The notes under the pieces are model-generated. The model was not told where the DNA came from, searched no databases, and worked only from the letters and a program-made list of their open reading frames with translations. Shown here piece by piece: positions 17,984 through 24,880 of a DNA stretch of 64,000 nt. Origin of the DNA: Halalkalibacter oceani (GTDB lineage Bacteria; Bacillota; Bacilli; Bacillales; Bacillaceae_D); contig NZ_JBEPKD010000002.1 of NCBI RefSeq assembly GCF_040544555.1, positions 124,001-188,000 on the forward strand. Reading direction: 5' to 3'. The stretch's first letter is position 1; every line of letters starts with the position of its first letter. The translations under genes were made by a program, and so were the position numbers.

Positions 17984-18213
17984 AGGCACCTACAAGAGGT
18001 GCCTAGAAACATTCGCATTCATAACCCGCGTATGCCGTTGCTTCAGTTGTTTCATGAACCTACTCTCGTAGGTGGGTGTTCGCAGATTCCCGTTCAACGT
18101 CCAGAACAATGCTGGCATGTTGGCAGAGACTCAATGTAGAACTCCCTGAAAAAATGCAAGGTTCGAAACAAGGAGAAGCTGACTAACACGGCAGGCAAGC
18201 TTCGTTTATTTGT
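17984..18213 (-). ncRNA. Candidate 6S-like structured RNA (or pbpA leader)
   Basis: A near-consensus promoter drives about 230 bases without an ORF. The predicted RNA folds back on itself as one long, interrupted rod: TGCCGT pairs with ACGGCA, GCTTC with GAAGC, TTGTTTC with GAAACAA, GAACC with GGTTC, then CAG/CTG, GTTC/GAAC and a terminal CCAG/CTGG hairpin. A wide central bubble carries a small CCTAC-GAGA-GTAGG hairpin on its 3-prime side. This is the plan of 6S RNA, which mimics an open promoter and binds sigma-A RNA polymerase. A 7-bp hairpin (AGGCACC/GGTGCCT, 17984-18004) may end it. Sequence identity to 6S could not be verified; a cis-acting leader of pbpA is the main alternative. Confidence 0.5.
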
Positions 18214-18219
18214 AAGCTT

Positions 18220-18247
18220 ATTATATCATATCAGCGCTCTTTGTCAA
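18220..18247 (-). promoter_or_regulatory. Strong sigma-A promoter for the structured RNA
   Basis: On the minus strand a perfect TTGACA (18242-18247) is followed after 16 bases by a perfect TATAAT (18220-18225), preceded by TGA as in an extended -10. The expected start is near 18213. It lies just beyond the stop of the yqgE-like gene. Confidence 0.85.
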
Positions 18248-18263
18248 AGCGAACCTTTTTCGC

Positions 18264-19556
18264 TTAGACGGATGTCTCGCCTGTGTCGCCTTCCCCTTTT
18301 TCCTGTCTGGCAAAGCTGTAGCTTTCCCCTCCTTTTTCTTCTTGAAAACGGATTCCCCTGACGAAAAAATAAATCAGAAAGTGGCCGCCTCCAAGCAGCA
18401 TCAGAAGAATTGGAATCGCTTTATCTTCGGGAAAGAACGTAATCGTGAAAATAAACGTCAGCACCGAAAGAATACGCCCGCTATTTAAAAACAATTCACG
18501 GACGACGATATATTCAATTCGCATCTCCGCCGCCCGCCAGCTTTTGCCGATGACATCATAAGTTAAAGAAACATACGGCACGAGCAGCATCGGATAGGCA
18601 ATGGAAATGACAATCCCATACATGATTAACTTGGCAAACGAAAGGTCGAACACAATTAAGAAAATAGCGGCATATAAAATCGTTCCGCCAATCAGAATCG
18701 AGGTTTTGCGAAAATGGGATTTCACCAATCGTGTCACCGTATAATAGCCGACAAACTGGACAGCAGAGGCGACGAGCCCGTATGTTCCAATCGCCAGCTC
18801 ACTGCCTGTTGCTATGTATACCCAGACAACGATCACAAAAACAAACGTCCCTTCACGCAGCCCCTGAAAAAAGTGGGCATGAAGAACGCGCCGCCAGTTA
18901 ATATTGCTTTTTCGTTCCTCGAGAATGCGGCGAAAATAGAACCTCCCCTCCGCCGATCTTCGCTGTAGCATGAAGCTGAGCAGCACGGCGACGACAAAGA
19001 GCGAAAGTGAAATCGAGAACATCACCGTGTAACCGGCGAACTTTTCCATTCTGGTGATCACGAGTCCGGATACAATCGGCCCGATCATCCCGGCAAAGGA
19101 CGTTAGCAATCCGAGGAAACCGTTAAAGAAATCTCTCGTGTCCGGCTCTGTAATTTCAAAGGTCAGCACATTAAACGCCAGCCAGTAACAGCCAAAGCCG
19201 ATGCCCAAAATGGCGCCCAGCACGAGCAGAAAGCGGTTTGCATTATCTCCCAAAAGCAGCACCGTACAGTAAAAGCTGGATAGAGAAATGACACCGAGCC
19301 TTAGCACGATCACGCGATCAATCCGTTTCGCCCATCTTCCGGCAAGAATAAAAGTAATTGGCTGCAAAATAACCGCAGCCAAATTGTAGAGAGCCAGATC
19401 AATAAATTGACCCGATTGCTTCCAAAGGTAAACATTTACAAATGTATTTGATAAGGCGACACTCAACGCATAGAGACCGCCGATCAATAATAAGATTGTC
19501 AAATCTCTTGTTAATTCCACATCTCCAATGACTTTTGAAATAAGCGATTTTTTCAC
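18264..19556 (-). CDS. MFS membrane transporter, YqgE-like
   Basis: The protein (430 residues from GTG 19556) has about 12 membrane segments and a charged cytoplasmic tail, as in the major facilitator superfamily. Its position beside pbpA and near sodA matches B. subtilis yqgE, whose substrate is unknown. I prefer GTG 19556 because GGTGGAG precedes it, whereas ATG 19574 has no visible Shine-Dalgarno; the two differ by six residues. It transcribes toward the structured RNA and pbpA. A specific substrate cannot be read from the sequence. Confidence 0.8.
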   Translation of the reverse strand: MKKSLISKVIGDVELTRDLTILLLIGGLYALSVALSNTFVNVYLWKQSGQFIDLALYNLAAVILQPITFILAGRWAKRIDRVIVLRLGVISLSSFYCTVLLLGDNANRFLLVLGAILGIGFGCYWLAFNVLTFEITEPDTRDFFNGFLGLLTSFAGMIGPIVSGLVITRMEKFAGYTVMFSISLSLFVVAVLLSFMLQRRSAEGRFYFRRILEERKSNINWRRVLHAHFFQGLREGTFVFVIVVWVYIATGSELAIGTYGLVASAVQFVGYYTVTRLVKSHFRKTSILIGGTILYAAIFLIVFDLSFAKLIMYGIVISIAYPMLLVPYVSLTYDVIGKSWRAAEMRIEYIVVRELFLNSGRILSVLTFIFTITFFPEDKAIPILLMLLGGGHFLIYFFVRGIRFQEEKGGESYSFARQEKGEGDTGETSV

Positions 19557-19663
19557 CGACTCCACCACCCTCATCAGTAGTGTGTCTCTTGAAAATATCG
19601 TTATTCAAATTAATTCGCATCATGCTTGCAGAACGGAACAGCTCCGCTTGCTGTCCGAAGGCA

Positions 19664-19709
19664 AAATAAAAAAGAGCGGCAAAGAAAACTCGCTCCTTTT
19701 GCCACTCTT
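19664..19709 (-). terminator. Terminator after sodA
   Basis: Minus-strand arms AAGAGTGGCAAA and TTTGCCGCTCTT enclose a 14-base loop and are followed by TTTTATTTT, directly after the sodA stop codon. Confidence 0.85.
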
Positions 19710-19720
19710 TTCCTCAGTTC

Positions 19721-20329
19721 TTATTTTGCTGCATCGTAACGCTTTGTCACTTCATCCCAATTGACTACATTCCAGAATGCGTTGATGTAATCAGGACGAC
19801 GGTTTTGGTAATTTAAGTAATAAGCATGCTCCCAAACGTCAAGGCCAAGAATTGGCGTCTTGCCTTCCATTAAAGGAGTATCTTGATTTGGAGTGCTTGT
19901 GATCGCCAGCTTGCCGCCATCAACGATAAGCCAAGCCCAGCCTGAACCAAAGCGGTTAGCTGCGGCATTTGCAAATTCTTCCTTGAACTTGTCGAAGCTG
20001 CCGAATGCTTCGTTAATCTTGTCCGCTAATTCTCCTGTTGGCGTTCCGCCGCCGTTCGGGCTAAGAATTTGCCAGAACAAAGTATGGTTAGCATGTCCAC
20101 CACCATTGTTGCGAACCGCGCCACGAATGTTCTCAGGAACAGCGTCTAAATTAGAAACAAGATCTTCAATGCTCTTACTTGCTAGCTCATCATGGCCTTC
20201 AAGAGCTGCATTCAGCTTTGTCACATACGTGTTGTGATGTTTACCATGGTGAATATTCATTGTTTGCTCGTCAATATGAGGTTCTAGTGCGTTTGCTGCG
20301 TAAGGTAATTGCGGTAATTCGTATGCCAT
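19721..20329 (-). CDS. sodA: Superoxide dismutase (Mn type)
   Basis: The 202-residue cytosolic enzyme dismutes superoxide to oxygen and hydrogen peroxide. Metal ligands are visible in NIHHGKHH, GGHANHTLFW and DVWEHAYYLNY. The glutamine in TPNQDTP rather than the iron-type pattern favours manganese. ATG 20329 is the start, with AGGAGGAG eight to ten bases upstream; the frame is open further to 20371 but that part is not homologous. It is transcribed away from uppP with its own promoter and terminator, so it is monocistronic. Confidence 0.97.
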   Translation of the reverse strand: MAYELPQLPYAANALEPHIDEQTMNIHHGKHHNTYVTKLNAALEGHDELASKSIEDLVSNLDAVPENIRGAVRNNGGGHANHTLFWQILSPNGGGTPTGELADKINEAFGSFDKFKEEFANAAANRFGSGWAWLIVDGGKLAITSTPNQDTPLMEGKTPILGLDVWEHAYYLNYQNRRPDYINAFWNVVNWDEVTKRYDAAK

Positions 20330-20401
20330 CTTCAATCTCCTCCTAATTTGAATTGCCAGCGACTTTACCAACAGAAATGTTTAGTAAGTCCGCCAATACC
20401 T

Positions 20402-20430
20402 ACATTACCAAAATTTACTCGAGGTTGCAA
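20402..20430 (-). promoter_or_regulatory. Sigma-A promoter of sodA
   Basis: Minus-strand TTGCAA (20425-20430) and TAATGT (20402-20407) are 17 bases apart, about 70 bases before the sodA start. Confidence 0.6.
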
Positions 20431-20565
20431 TAAAGAAGCTTGTTCTTTTTTACGTCGGGCTCCAAAATTTAATGTACCCTTCCTACCCGCTATTCAAACC
20501 TCTTCTTCGGCATATTGATTCCTTTTTTTCCATACATATGTACAAACCATCAAAGGAGGGACAAA

Positions 20566-21375
20566 ATGAACTGGTGGGAAGCATTGCTTATTGGCTTTAT
20601 CCAGGGAATTTCTGAATTTTTGCCGATTTCCAGTACTGCTCATCTGCTGCTTGCCAGGCAGATTTTCGCTTTTGAGACGCAGGCTGACACCGAGCTTGTG
20701 CTTGAAGTTTTTTTACATGCCGCCTCCCTGCTGGCGGTCATTCTTTATTTTTCGCGTGACCTGCTGCGGATTGTAAAGGACTTTATCCTCTATCTCACAA
20801 ATAAACAGCAGAAACATTACAACCATTACCGTTTCGGCTGCTTGTTGCTCCTGTCGACCTTTGTCACGATGGGCGCAGGAAAAGGGCTTGAGTATGTTCT
20901 TGGTGAGCAGCTGACGACAATTGCCTTGATTGGCGCCTCTTTGATTATTACCGGGATTTTTCTCGTACTGATTGAGCATGGTGTCGACAGAGGCATGCGA
21001 AAGGAGCTGACCTGGCGGGATGGCGTTCTGATCGGTCTCGGGCAAGCCCTCGCCGTCATCCCCGGCATCTCCCGTTCCGGCAGCACATTAATTGCCGCTC
21101 TTTGGTGCGGACTCAGCAAGGAGGTCGCCCTCCGCTATTCTTTTCTTCTCTCGATTCCGATTATTCTCGGAATCAGTATCATTAAGCTGCCGGAGCTCGC
21201 TCAAGGATCGTACAGCGATCAATGGCCTTCCTTGATGCTTGCCTTTCTTTCAGCATTTTTCTTTGCCTTACTCAGCATTAAATGGCTGATTGCGATGGTA
21301 CAGAACAGCAAATTAACATACTTCGCCTGCTATTGTATCGGTCTCGGCCTGTTTTCATGGATTTTTCTCGCATAG
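20566..21375 (+). CDS. uppP: Undecaprenyl-diphosphatase (BacA/UppP)
   Basis: The 269-residue integral membrane phosphatase recycles undecaprenyl pyrophosphate to the monophosphate carrier for cell-wall synthesis; overexpression gives bacitracin resistance. The two family motifs are plain: QGISEFLPISSTAHL near the N-terminus (catalytic Glu) and PGISRSGST near residue 170. About eight membrane segments are predicted. ATG 20566 follows AAAGGAGGG. The gene stands alone between sodA (divergent) and a TPP riboswitch. Confidence 0.96.
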   Translation: MNWWEALLIGFIQGISEFLPISSTAHLLLARQIFAFETQADTELVLEVFLHAASLLAVILYFSRDLLRIVKDFILYLTNKQQKHYNHYRFGCLLLLSTFVTMGAGKGLEYVLGEQLTTIALIGASLIITGIFLVLIEHGVDRGMRKELTWRDGVLIGLGQALAVIPGISRSGSTLIAALWCGLSKEVALRYSFLLSIPIILGISIIKLPELAQGSYSDQWPSLMLAFLSAFFFALLSIKWLIAMVQNSKLTYFACYCIGLGLFSWIFLA

Positions 21376-21439
21376 GAAATCATTGATCTTACTTGGAGAG
21401 TATGCTATCGTAAACCAAAAGCAATTGAATCGAAAACAC

Positions 21440-21526
21440 CACTAGGGGCGCTTTGTAGCTGAGAGAGGTTCCACCTCAACCCTTACTTGACCTGACCTAG
21501 GTAATGCTAGCGGAGGAAAGTGGCTG
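21440..21526 (+). promoter_or_regulatory. TPP riboswitch (thi-box)
   Basis: The thi-box core is present: AGGGGCGC, then GCTGAGAG, ACCCTTACTTGACCTGA and GGTAATGCTAGCGGAGGAA. This aptamer binds thiamine pyrophosphate. A terminator follows at 21562, so excess TPP should stop transcription before the ABC transporter genes. Confidence 0.95.
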
Positions 21527-21561
21527 TTCTGACAAATGATGAGGATCGTAACCTGTCATGG

Positions 21562-21596
21562 CGCCACCTTTCTGCCGAATGGTGGCGTTTTTTCTT
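21562..21596 (+). terminator. Riboswitch-controlled terminator
   Basis: CGCCACC (21562-21568) pairs with GGTGGCG (21581-21587) and a run of six T follows. It lies between the TPP aptamer and the ATPase gene and is the likely expression platform. Confidence 0.85.
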
Positions 21597-21624
21597 TTGC
21601 GGCGTAAATTCGGAGACACATTCC

Positions 21625-22401
21625 ATGACCAAGGTTTCACAGGAACTATTGCGTTTGAAGGAGCTGACCTTTCACTATTCCGACGATTTGGCTCCTGTCA
21701 TCAAACAGTTAACTTTATCGATTGACAGCGGGGAAATCCTCACTGTTATGGCCCCAAGCGGAACGGGGAAAAGCACGCTGTTCAAATTGATTACCGGACT
21801 GGCCGAGCCAACTTCCGGCTCGATTGAGCTGTTGCAGGAAGGCTCAGCCCGGCGTGAGATTGGCTACATGCCGCAGCAGGATCTTTTATTTGAATGGCGT
21901 ACCATTTTGGATAATGTGGCTCTCCCGCTCGAACTACAAGGAATCGGGCGGAAAGAGCGCTATGAGCGGGCAAGGGAACGAATGAAGACGTTTGGCCTTG
22001 CCGGAACAGAGCAGTCCTACCCTCATCAGCTCTCGGGCGGGATGCGGCAACGGGCCAATTTCCTGCGGGCAACGCTTTCCGGTGAAAGACTGCTCTTACT
22101 TGATGAGCCATTCAGCTCGCTTGATGCGATGACCCGTCTGTCGATGCAGTCCTGGCTGCTCAGACAATGGGAAGAGGCGACAGAGCGGCCGACGCTGCTC
22201 TTTATTAGTCATGATGTCGATGAAGCGCTCTATTTATCGGATCGGATCGCTGTCTTTTCAGGCTCTCCATTATCGAACTATACCCTTTTCACCGTCCCTT
22301 TTTCCCGGCCGCGTTCACATGAGCAGCTTCTAGAAGCCGAGGGGGCTTCCTTAAAAAGAGAGATTCTTCGTCATCTTACGAAGGAGGTGACGCCGTCATG
22401 A
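21625..22401 (+). CDS. ABC transporter ATPase, thiamine-precursor type
   Basis: The 258-residue ATPase has Walker A (APSGTGKST), the Q-loop, signature SGGMRQR and Walker B LLLLDEP followed by the H-loop ISHDVDEAL. It resembles the SsuB/TauB/ThiZ group that powers uptake of small organic molecules. Control by a TPP riboswitch points to a thiamine precursor such as HMP or formylaminopyrimidine. The start ATG 21625 lies after the terminator and has CGGAGA upstream; the longer ORF would run through the riboswitch. It overlaps the permease gene by four bases. Confidence 0.88.
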   Translation: MTKVSQELLRLKELTFHYSDDLAPVIKQLTLSIDSGEILTVMAPSGTGKSTLFKLITGLAEPTSGSIELLQEGSARREIGYMPQQDLLFEWRTILDNVALPLELQGIGRKERYERARERMKTFGLAGTEQSYPHQLSGGMRQRANFLRATLSGERLLLLDEPFSSLDAMTRLSMQSWLLRQWEEATERPTLLFISHDVDEALYLSDRIAVFSGSPLSNYTLFTVPFSRPRSHEQLLEAEGASLKREILRHLTKEVTPS

Positions 22402-23150
22402 AACGGATCACCAATTGGCTCTATCCATGGCTTTTGCTTTGTGTGCTGCTGCTTGTCTGGCAAATAAGCGCCATCGCAGTCGGGCAGCCGTTTCTTTTTC
22501 CGGCACCGACACAAGTACTGGCGAAAATGGTTGAGCTGAATGAAGCGCTGCTTTTTACTCATTTGCCGGCCACGCTCGCGATTATTGTAACAGGGCTTTC
22601 CATTTCCTTCGTGCTCGGCGTCGTGCTTGCGATTGCGATGTACAAGCTGCCGCTCGTCGAACGGGCTTTTTATCCGGTTTTAATCGCTTCTCAAACAATT
22701 CCGATTATCGCCCTGGCTCCATTGTTCGTCCTTTGGTTCGGCTACGGGCTAACGAGCAAGGTCGTCGTCACCGTGTTGATTACCTTCTTTCCAATTACCG
22801 TCAGCACGTTCGATGGCTTTCGTACGACGAAGAAAGACTATCTTGAGTTGATGAAAACGATGGGAGCGAGCAAATGGCAGCTATTTTGCAAGGTCGAGGT
22901 GCCATCCGCTCTCCCTTCTTTCCTCTCAGGCATGAAGGTCGCCGTGACGCTGAGCGTGATTGGCGCGGCGATCGGTGAATGGCTCGGCGCCCAAGCTGGC
23001 TTAGGCTATTTCAGCCGGAGAATGATGACGCAATTTGACGGTGCCGGTGTGTTTGCCCCGATTGTCTGGCTGTCGCTGATCGGCATCGCGCTCTTTCTGC
23101 TGATCCGCCTGCTGGAAGCTTCGCTGCTAAAATGGCGGCGGACGAAATGA
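22398..23150 (+). CDS. ABC transporter permease, thiamine-precursor type
   Basis: The 250-residue protein has about six membrane segments and the inner-membrane component (BPD_transp_1) motif with an EAA-type loop near TMGASKWQLFCKVEVPSALP. It pairs with the ATPase whose stop overlaps its ATG (ATGA). The family includes SsuC, TauC and ThiX. No substrate-binding protein (ThiY/NMT1 type) follows; the next gene points the other way. The partner protein must be encoded elsewhere or has been lost. Confidence 0.88.
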   Translation: MKRITNWLYPWLLLCVLLLVWQISAIAVGQPFLFPAPTQVLAKMVELNEALLFTHLPATLAIIVTGLSISFVLGVVLAIAMYKLPLVERAFYPVLIASQTIPIIALAPLFVLWFGYGLTSKVVVTVLITFFPITVSTFDGFRTTKKDYLELMKTMGASKWQLFCKVEVPSALPSFLSGMKVAVTLSVIGAAIGEWLGAQAGLGYFSRRMMTQFDGAGVFAPIVWLSLIGIALFLLIRLLEASLLKWRRTK

Positions 23151-23185
23151 GTTAGCCGAATACTTTTGGCTAACTCATTTTTCGT
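23146..23185 (+). terminator. Terminator after the ABC permease
   Basis: AATGAGTTAGCC and GGCTAACTCATT form a perfect stem with a ten-base loop followed by TTTTCGTTTT; the left arm overlaps the permease stop codon. Confidence 0.8.
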
Positions 23186-23187
23186 TT

Positions 23188-23760
23188 TCACTCGAATTGG
23201 CCTGCCGCTGCCCGGGCAAATAACAGCTTATCTGCTAAGACATCAAAATAATATAAATCACGGTCAAATTGATGATTTAATTCAGTAACGGTAATCCCTA
23301 ATGCTGCCGCATATTCCTCCTGCTCTTCAAAATAATGAGGGTCAACCATCTCTTCAATATAAGCCGTGACCTCTTCTTCCGTAACAGTTATGTCGTATTC
23401 ATCCTGTGCTTCCGCTAGCAGTTTTTCAAACTCCCGCTTCCGTTCATTTCTTGCTTTGATTATTTCAGCCGTTGGACGGTTCGTACCGAATAAGTGATTA
23501 TTAATCAGCGATCGGAATAGCATTTTTTCTTCATGAATTGGCTTATACTCATATAACACCTCAATACTTTTGGATGAAGAAAGCTCAGCAAATTGATCCA
23601 AGGCGAGTGTTACCGCTGTTTTTACATCCGTTTGGTAGCTGTCAATCTGATAGCCGCTATCACCCTCCTCTAGAGTTTCCCTCTCGCCCTCACCATACAT
23701 GCATCCAGCTAATAGCACCAGACTACATGCCATCACAACACTGATAACCCCTTTTTCCAT
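23188..23760 (-). CDS. Lipoprotein with SurA/PrsA-N-like helical region
   Basis: The N-terminus carries a signal peptide with lipobox LLAGC, so the mature protein is lipid-anchored outside the membrane. The 190-residue protein has a helical second half in which ITVTEEEVTAYIEEM and ALGITVTELNHQFDRD recall the SurA/PrsA N-terminal chaperone region, but no peptidyl-prolyl isomerase domain follows. ATG 23760 is preceded by GGGGGAAG. A role in folding or envelope maintenance is only a guess. Confidence 0.7.
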   Translation of the reverse strand: MEKGVISVVMACSLVLLAGCMYGEGERETLEEGDSGYQIDSYQTDVKTAVTLALDQFAELSSSKSIEVLYEYKPIHEEKMLFRSLINNHLFGTNRPTAEIIKARNERKREFEKLLAEAQDEYDITVTEEEVTAYIEEMVDPHYFEEQEEYAAALGITVTELNHQFDRDLYYFDVLADKLLFARAAAGQFE

Positions 23761-23825
23761 GCGTCTTCCCCCTGATTCGTTTTCTCCGGATCAGTCCCTT
23801 TATTTTCCTAATACCACTGTAACAC

Positions 23826-23852
23826 AAAAAACACTACCATGCCTGGTAGTGT
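23826..23852 (-). terminator. Terminator of the tRNA operon
   Basis: Minus-strand ACACTACC and GGTAGTGT surround a six-base loop and are followed by TTTTTTG, immediately after tRNA-Ser. Confidence 0.88.
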
Positions 23853-23865
23853 GAATTTCGTTATA

Positions 23866-23958
23866 TGGCGGAGGAAGAGGGATTCGAACCCCCGCGCGGT
23901 TTAACCCGCCTGTCGGTTTTCAAGACCGATCCCTTCAGCCGGACTTGGGTATTCCTCC
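23866..23958 (-). tRNA. tRNA-Ser (UGA)
   Basis: The 93-base gene has the long variable arm of a serine tRNA, anticodon TGA in loop CTTGAAA, a GGTTCGAATCC T-arm and encoded CCA. It is the last gene of the cluster. Confidence 0.95.
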
Positions 23959-23971
23959 ATCAAATGACAGT

Positions 23972-24048
23972 TGGTGGACCCTGTAGGACTCGAACCTACG
24001 ACCGATCGGTTATGAGCCGACTGCTCTGACCAACTGAGCTAAGGGTCC
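23972..24048 (-). tRNA. tRNA-Ile2 (CAU, lysidine-modified) or Met-like
   Basis: The 77-base gene has anticodon CAT in loop CTCATAA and starts GGACCCTTAGCTCAG, which is the tRNA-Ile2 pattern, whose C34 is changed to lysidine by TilS to read AUA. CCA is encoded. Confidence 0.85.
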
Positions 24049-24053
24049 TTACA

Positions 24054-24130
24054 TGGGGCGGCTGATGGGAATCGAACCCACGAATGTCGGAACCACAATC
24101 CGATGCGTTAACCACTTCGCCACAACCGCC
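24054..24130 (-). tRNA. tRNA-His (GUG)
   Basis: The anticodon loop TTGTGGT holds GTG. The first base is the extra G at position -1, which pairs with C73, and CCA is encoded; 77 bases in all. Confidence 0.95.
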
Positions 24131-24160
24131 ACAAGATTGCCACGAATATGTAAAAAAAGA

Positions 24161-24234
24161 TAGCGGCGGAGGGAATCGAACCCACGACCTCACGGGTATG
24201 AACCGTACGCTCTAGCCAGCTGAGCTACACCGCC
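24161..24234 (-). tRNA. tRNA-Met (CAU), elongator, no encoded CCA
   Basis: The gene begins GGCGGTGTAGCTCAG and has loop TTCATAC with anticodon CAT, like the B. subtilis elongator tRNA-Met. It ends at the discriminator A followed by TCTTTTTT, so CCA must be added by the nucleotidyltransferase, unlike the other four in this cluster. Confidence 0.92.
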
Positions 24235-24238
24235 ATAT

Positions 24239-24313
24239 TGGCTCCACAGGTAGGACTCGAACCTACGACCGATCGGTTAACAGCCGATTGCTCTACCACT
24301 GAGCTACTGTGGA
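24239..24313 (-). tRNA. tRNA-Asn (GUU)
   Basis: The 75-base gene has loop CTGTTAA with anticodon GTT and encoded CCA. It is the first intact tRNA of the operon. Its first 18 bases recur twice upstream within tandem repeats. Confidence 0.95.
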
Positions 24314-24333
24314 ATATTCATTGTTGTTTGTTT

Positions 24334-24594
24334 CATTCGTACGCTTGTGGTACCTGGCTCTTCCTCTTACTAGCTTCGCTCCGTTGCCGGCTGCGTCGAG
24401 TCAACTCGTTGCTTGTTCGACGATGACTGGCCTCGTCACTGAGCTACTGTGGAATATCATTGAAGTTGTTCATTCGTACGCTTGTGGTACCTGGCTCTTC
24501 CTCTTACTAGCTTCGCTCCGTTGCCGGCTGCGTCGAGTCAACTCGTTGCTTGTTCGACGATGACTGTCCTCGTCACTGAGCTACTATGGAATAT
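24334..24594 (-). repeat. Two tandem 137-bp repeats carrying tRNA-Asn 5-prime ends
   Basis: Units at 24334-24456 and 24471-24593 are nearly identical (period 137, two clear mismatches). Each ends, in plus orientation, with CACTGAGCTACTGTGGAAT, the complement of the first 18 bases of tRNA-Asn plus its flank. In the direction of transcription the operon therefore carries two truncated tRNA-Asn heads, each running into the same unrelated 100-base sequence, before the intact tRNA-Asn. Confidence 0.9.
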
Positions 24595-24655
24595 TCAATG
24601 AAATTCTTTATTCGTTCACTTGCAGCAACCCCATAAATCGCTAAAGACAAGAATG

Positions 24656-24684
24656 ATAATAACATTTCTTCACCTTCGTGTCAA
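24656..24684 (-). promoter_or_regulatory. Sigma-A promoter of the tRNA operon
   Basis: Minus-strand TTGACA (24679-24684) and TATTAT (24656-24661) are exactly 17 bases apart. Transcription from here would pass through the tandem repeats into tRNA-Asn, Met, His, Ile2 and Ser. Confidence 0.8.
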
Positions 24685-24816
24685 TATATACTTTCCCTCA
24701 GCCACTAAGCAAGCACTGCTTTCCCAACTTATCATATTTAGCTCTATTAGACAAGCCATTTTCTGTTAATAGCGGGGGCTTAGGACTAGGGGGGCAGCAA
24801 GCCTGTTCCTCGTTTT

Positions 24817-24853
24817 AAAAGCCCATGCCGAAATGAATTCGGCATGGGCTTTT
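24817..24853 (-). terminator. Terminator after the Na/Pi cotransporter
   Basis: AAAAGCCCATGCCGAA and TTCGGCATGGGCTTTT form a long perfect stem with T-rich flanks on both strands. The region from 24700 to 24816 shows nothing else. Confidence 0.85.
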
Positions 24854-24880
24854 CTCTAATCTTAACTTTCTTTTATAAAA

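Noticed and set aside
17984..18213. T-box leader or other known riboswitch for the structured RNA
   Set aside because: There is no AGGGTGG-type T-box and no TPP, SAM, lysine, purine or ykkC motif.
24309..24563. Two ORFs across the tRNA-leader repeats
   Set aside because: They read through tRNA sequence and the tandem repeat, have no ribosome binding site, and share the same repeated peptide.
24334..24594. CRISPR array
   Set aside because: Only two long tandem copies with no regular short repeats and spacers; the repeat is tRNA-derived.
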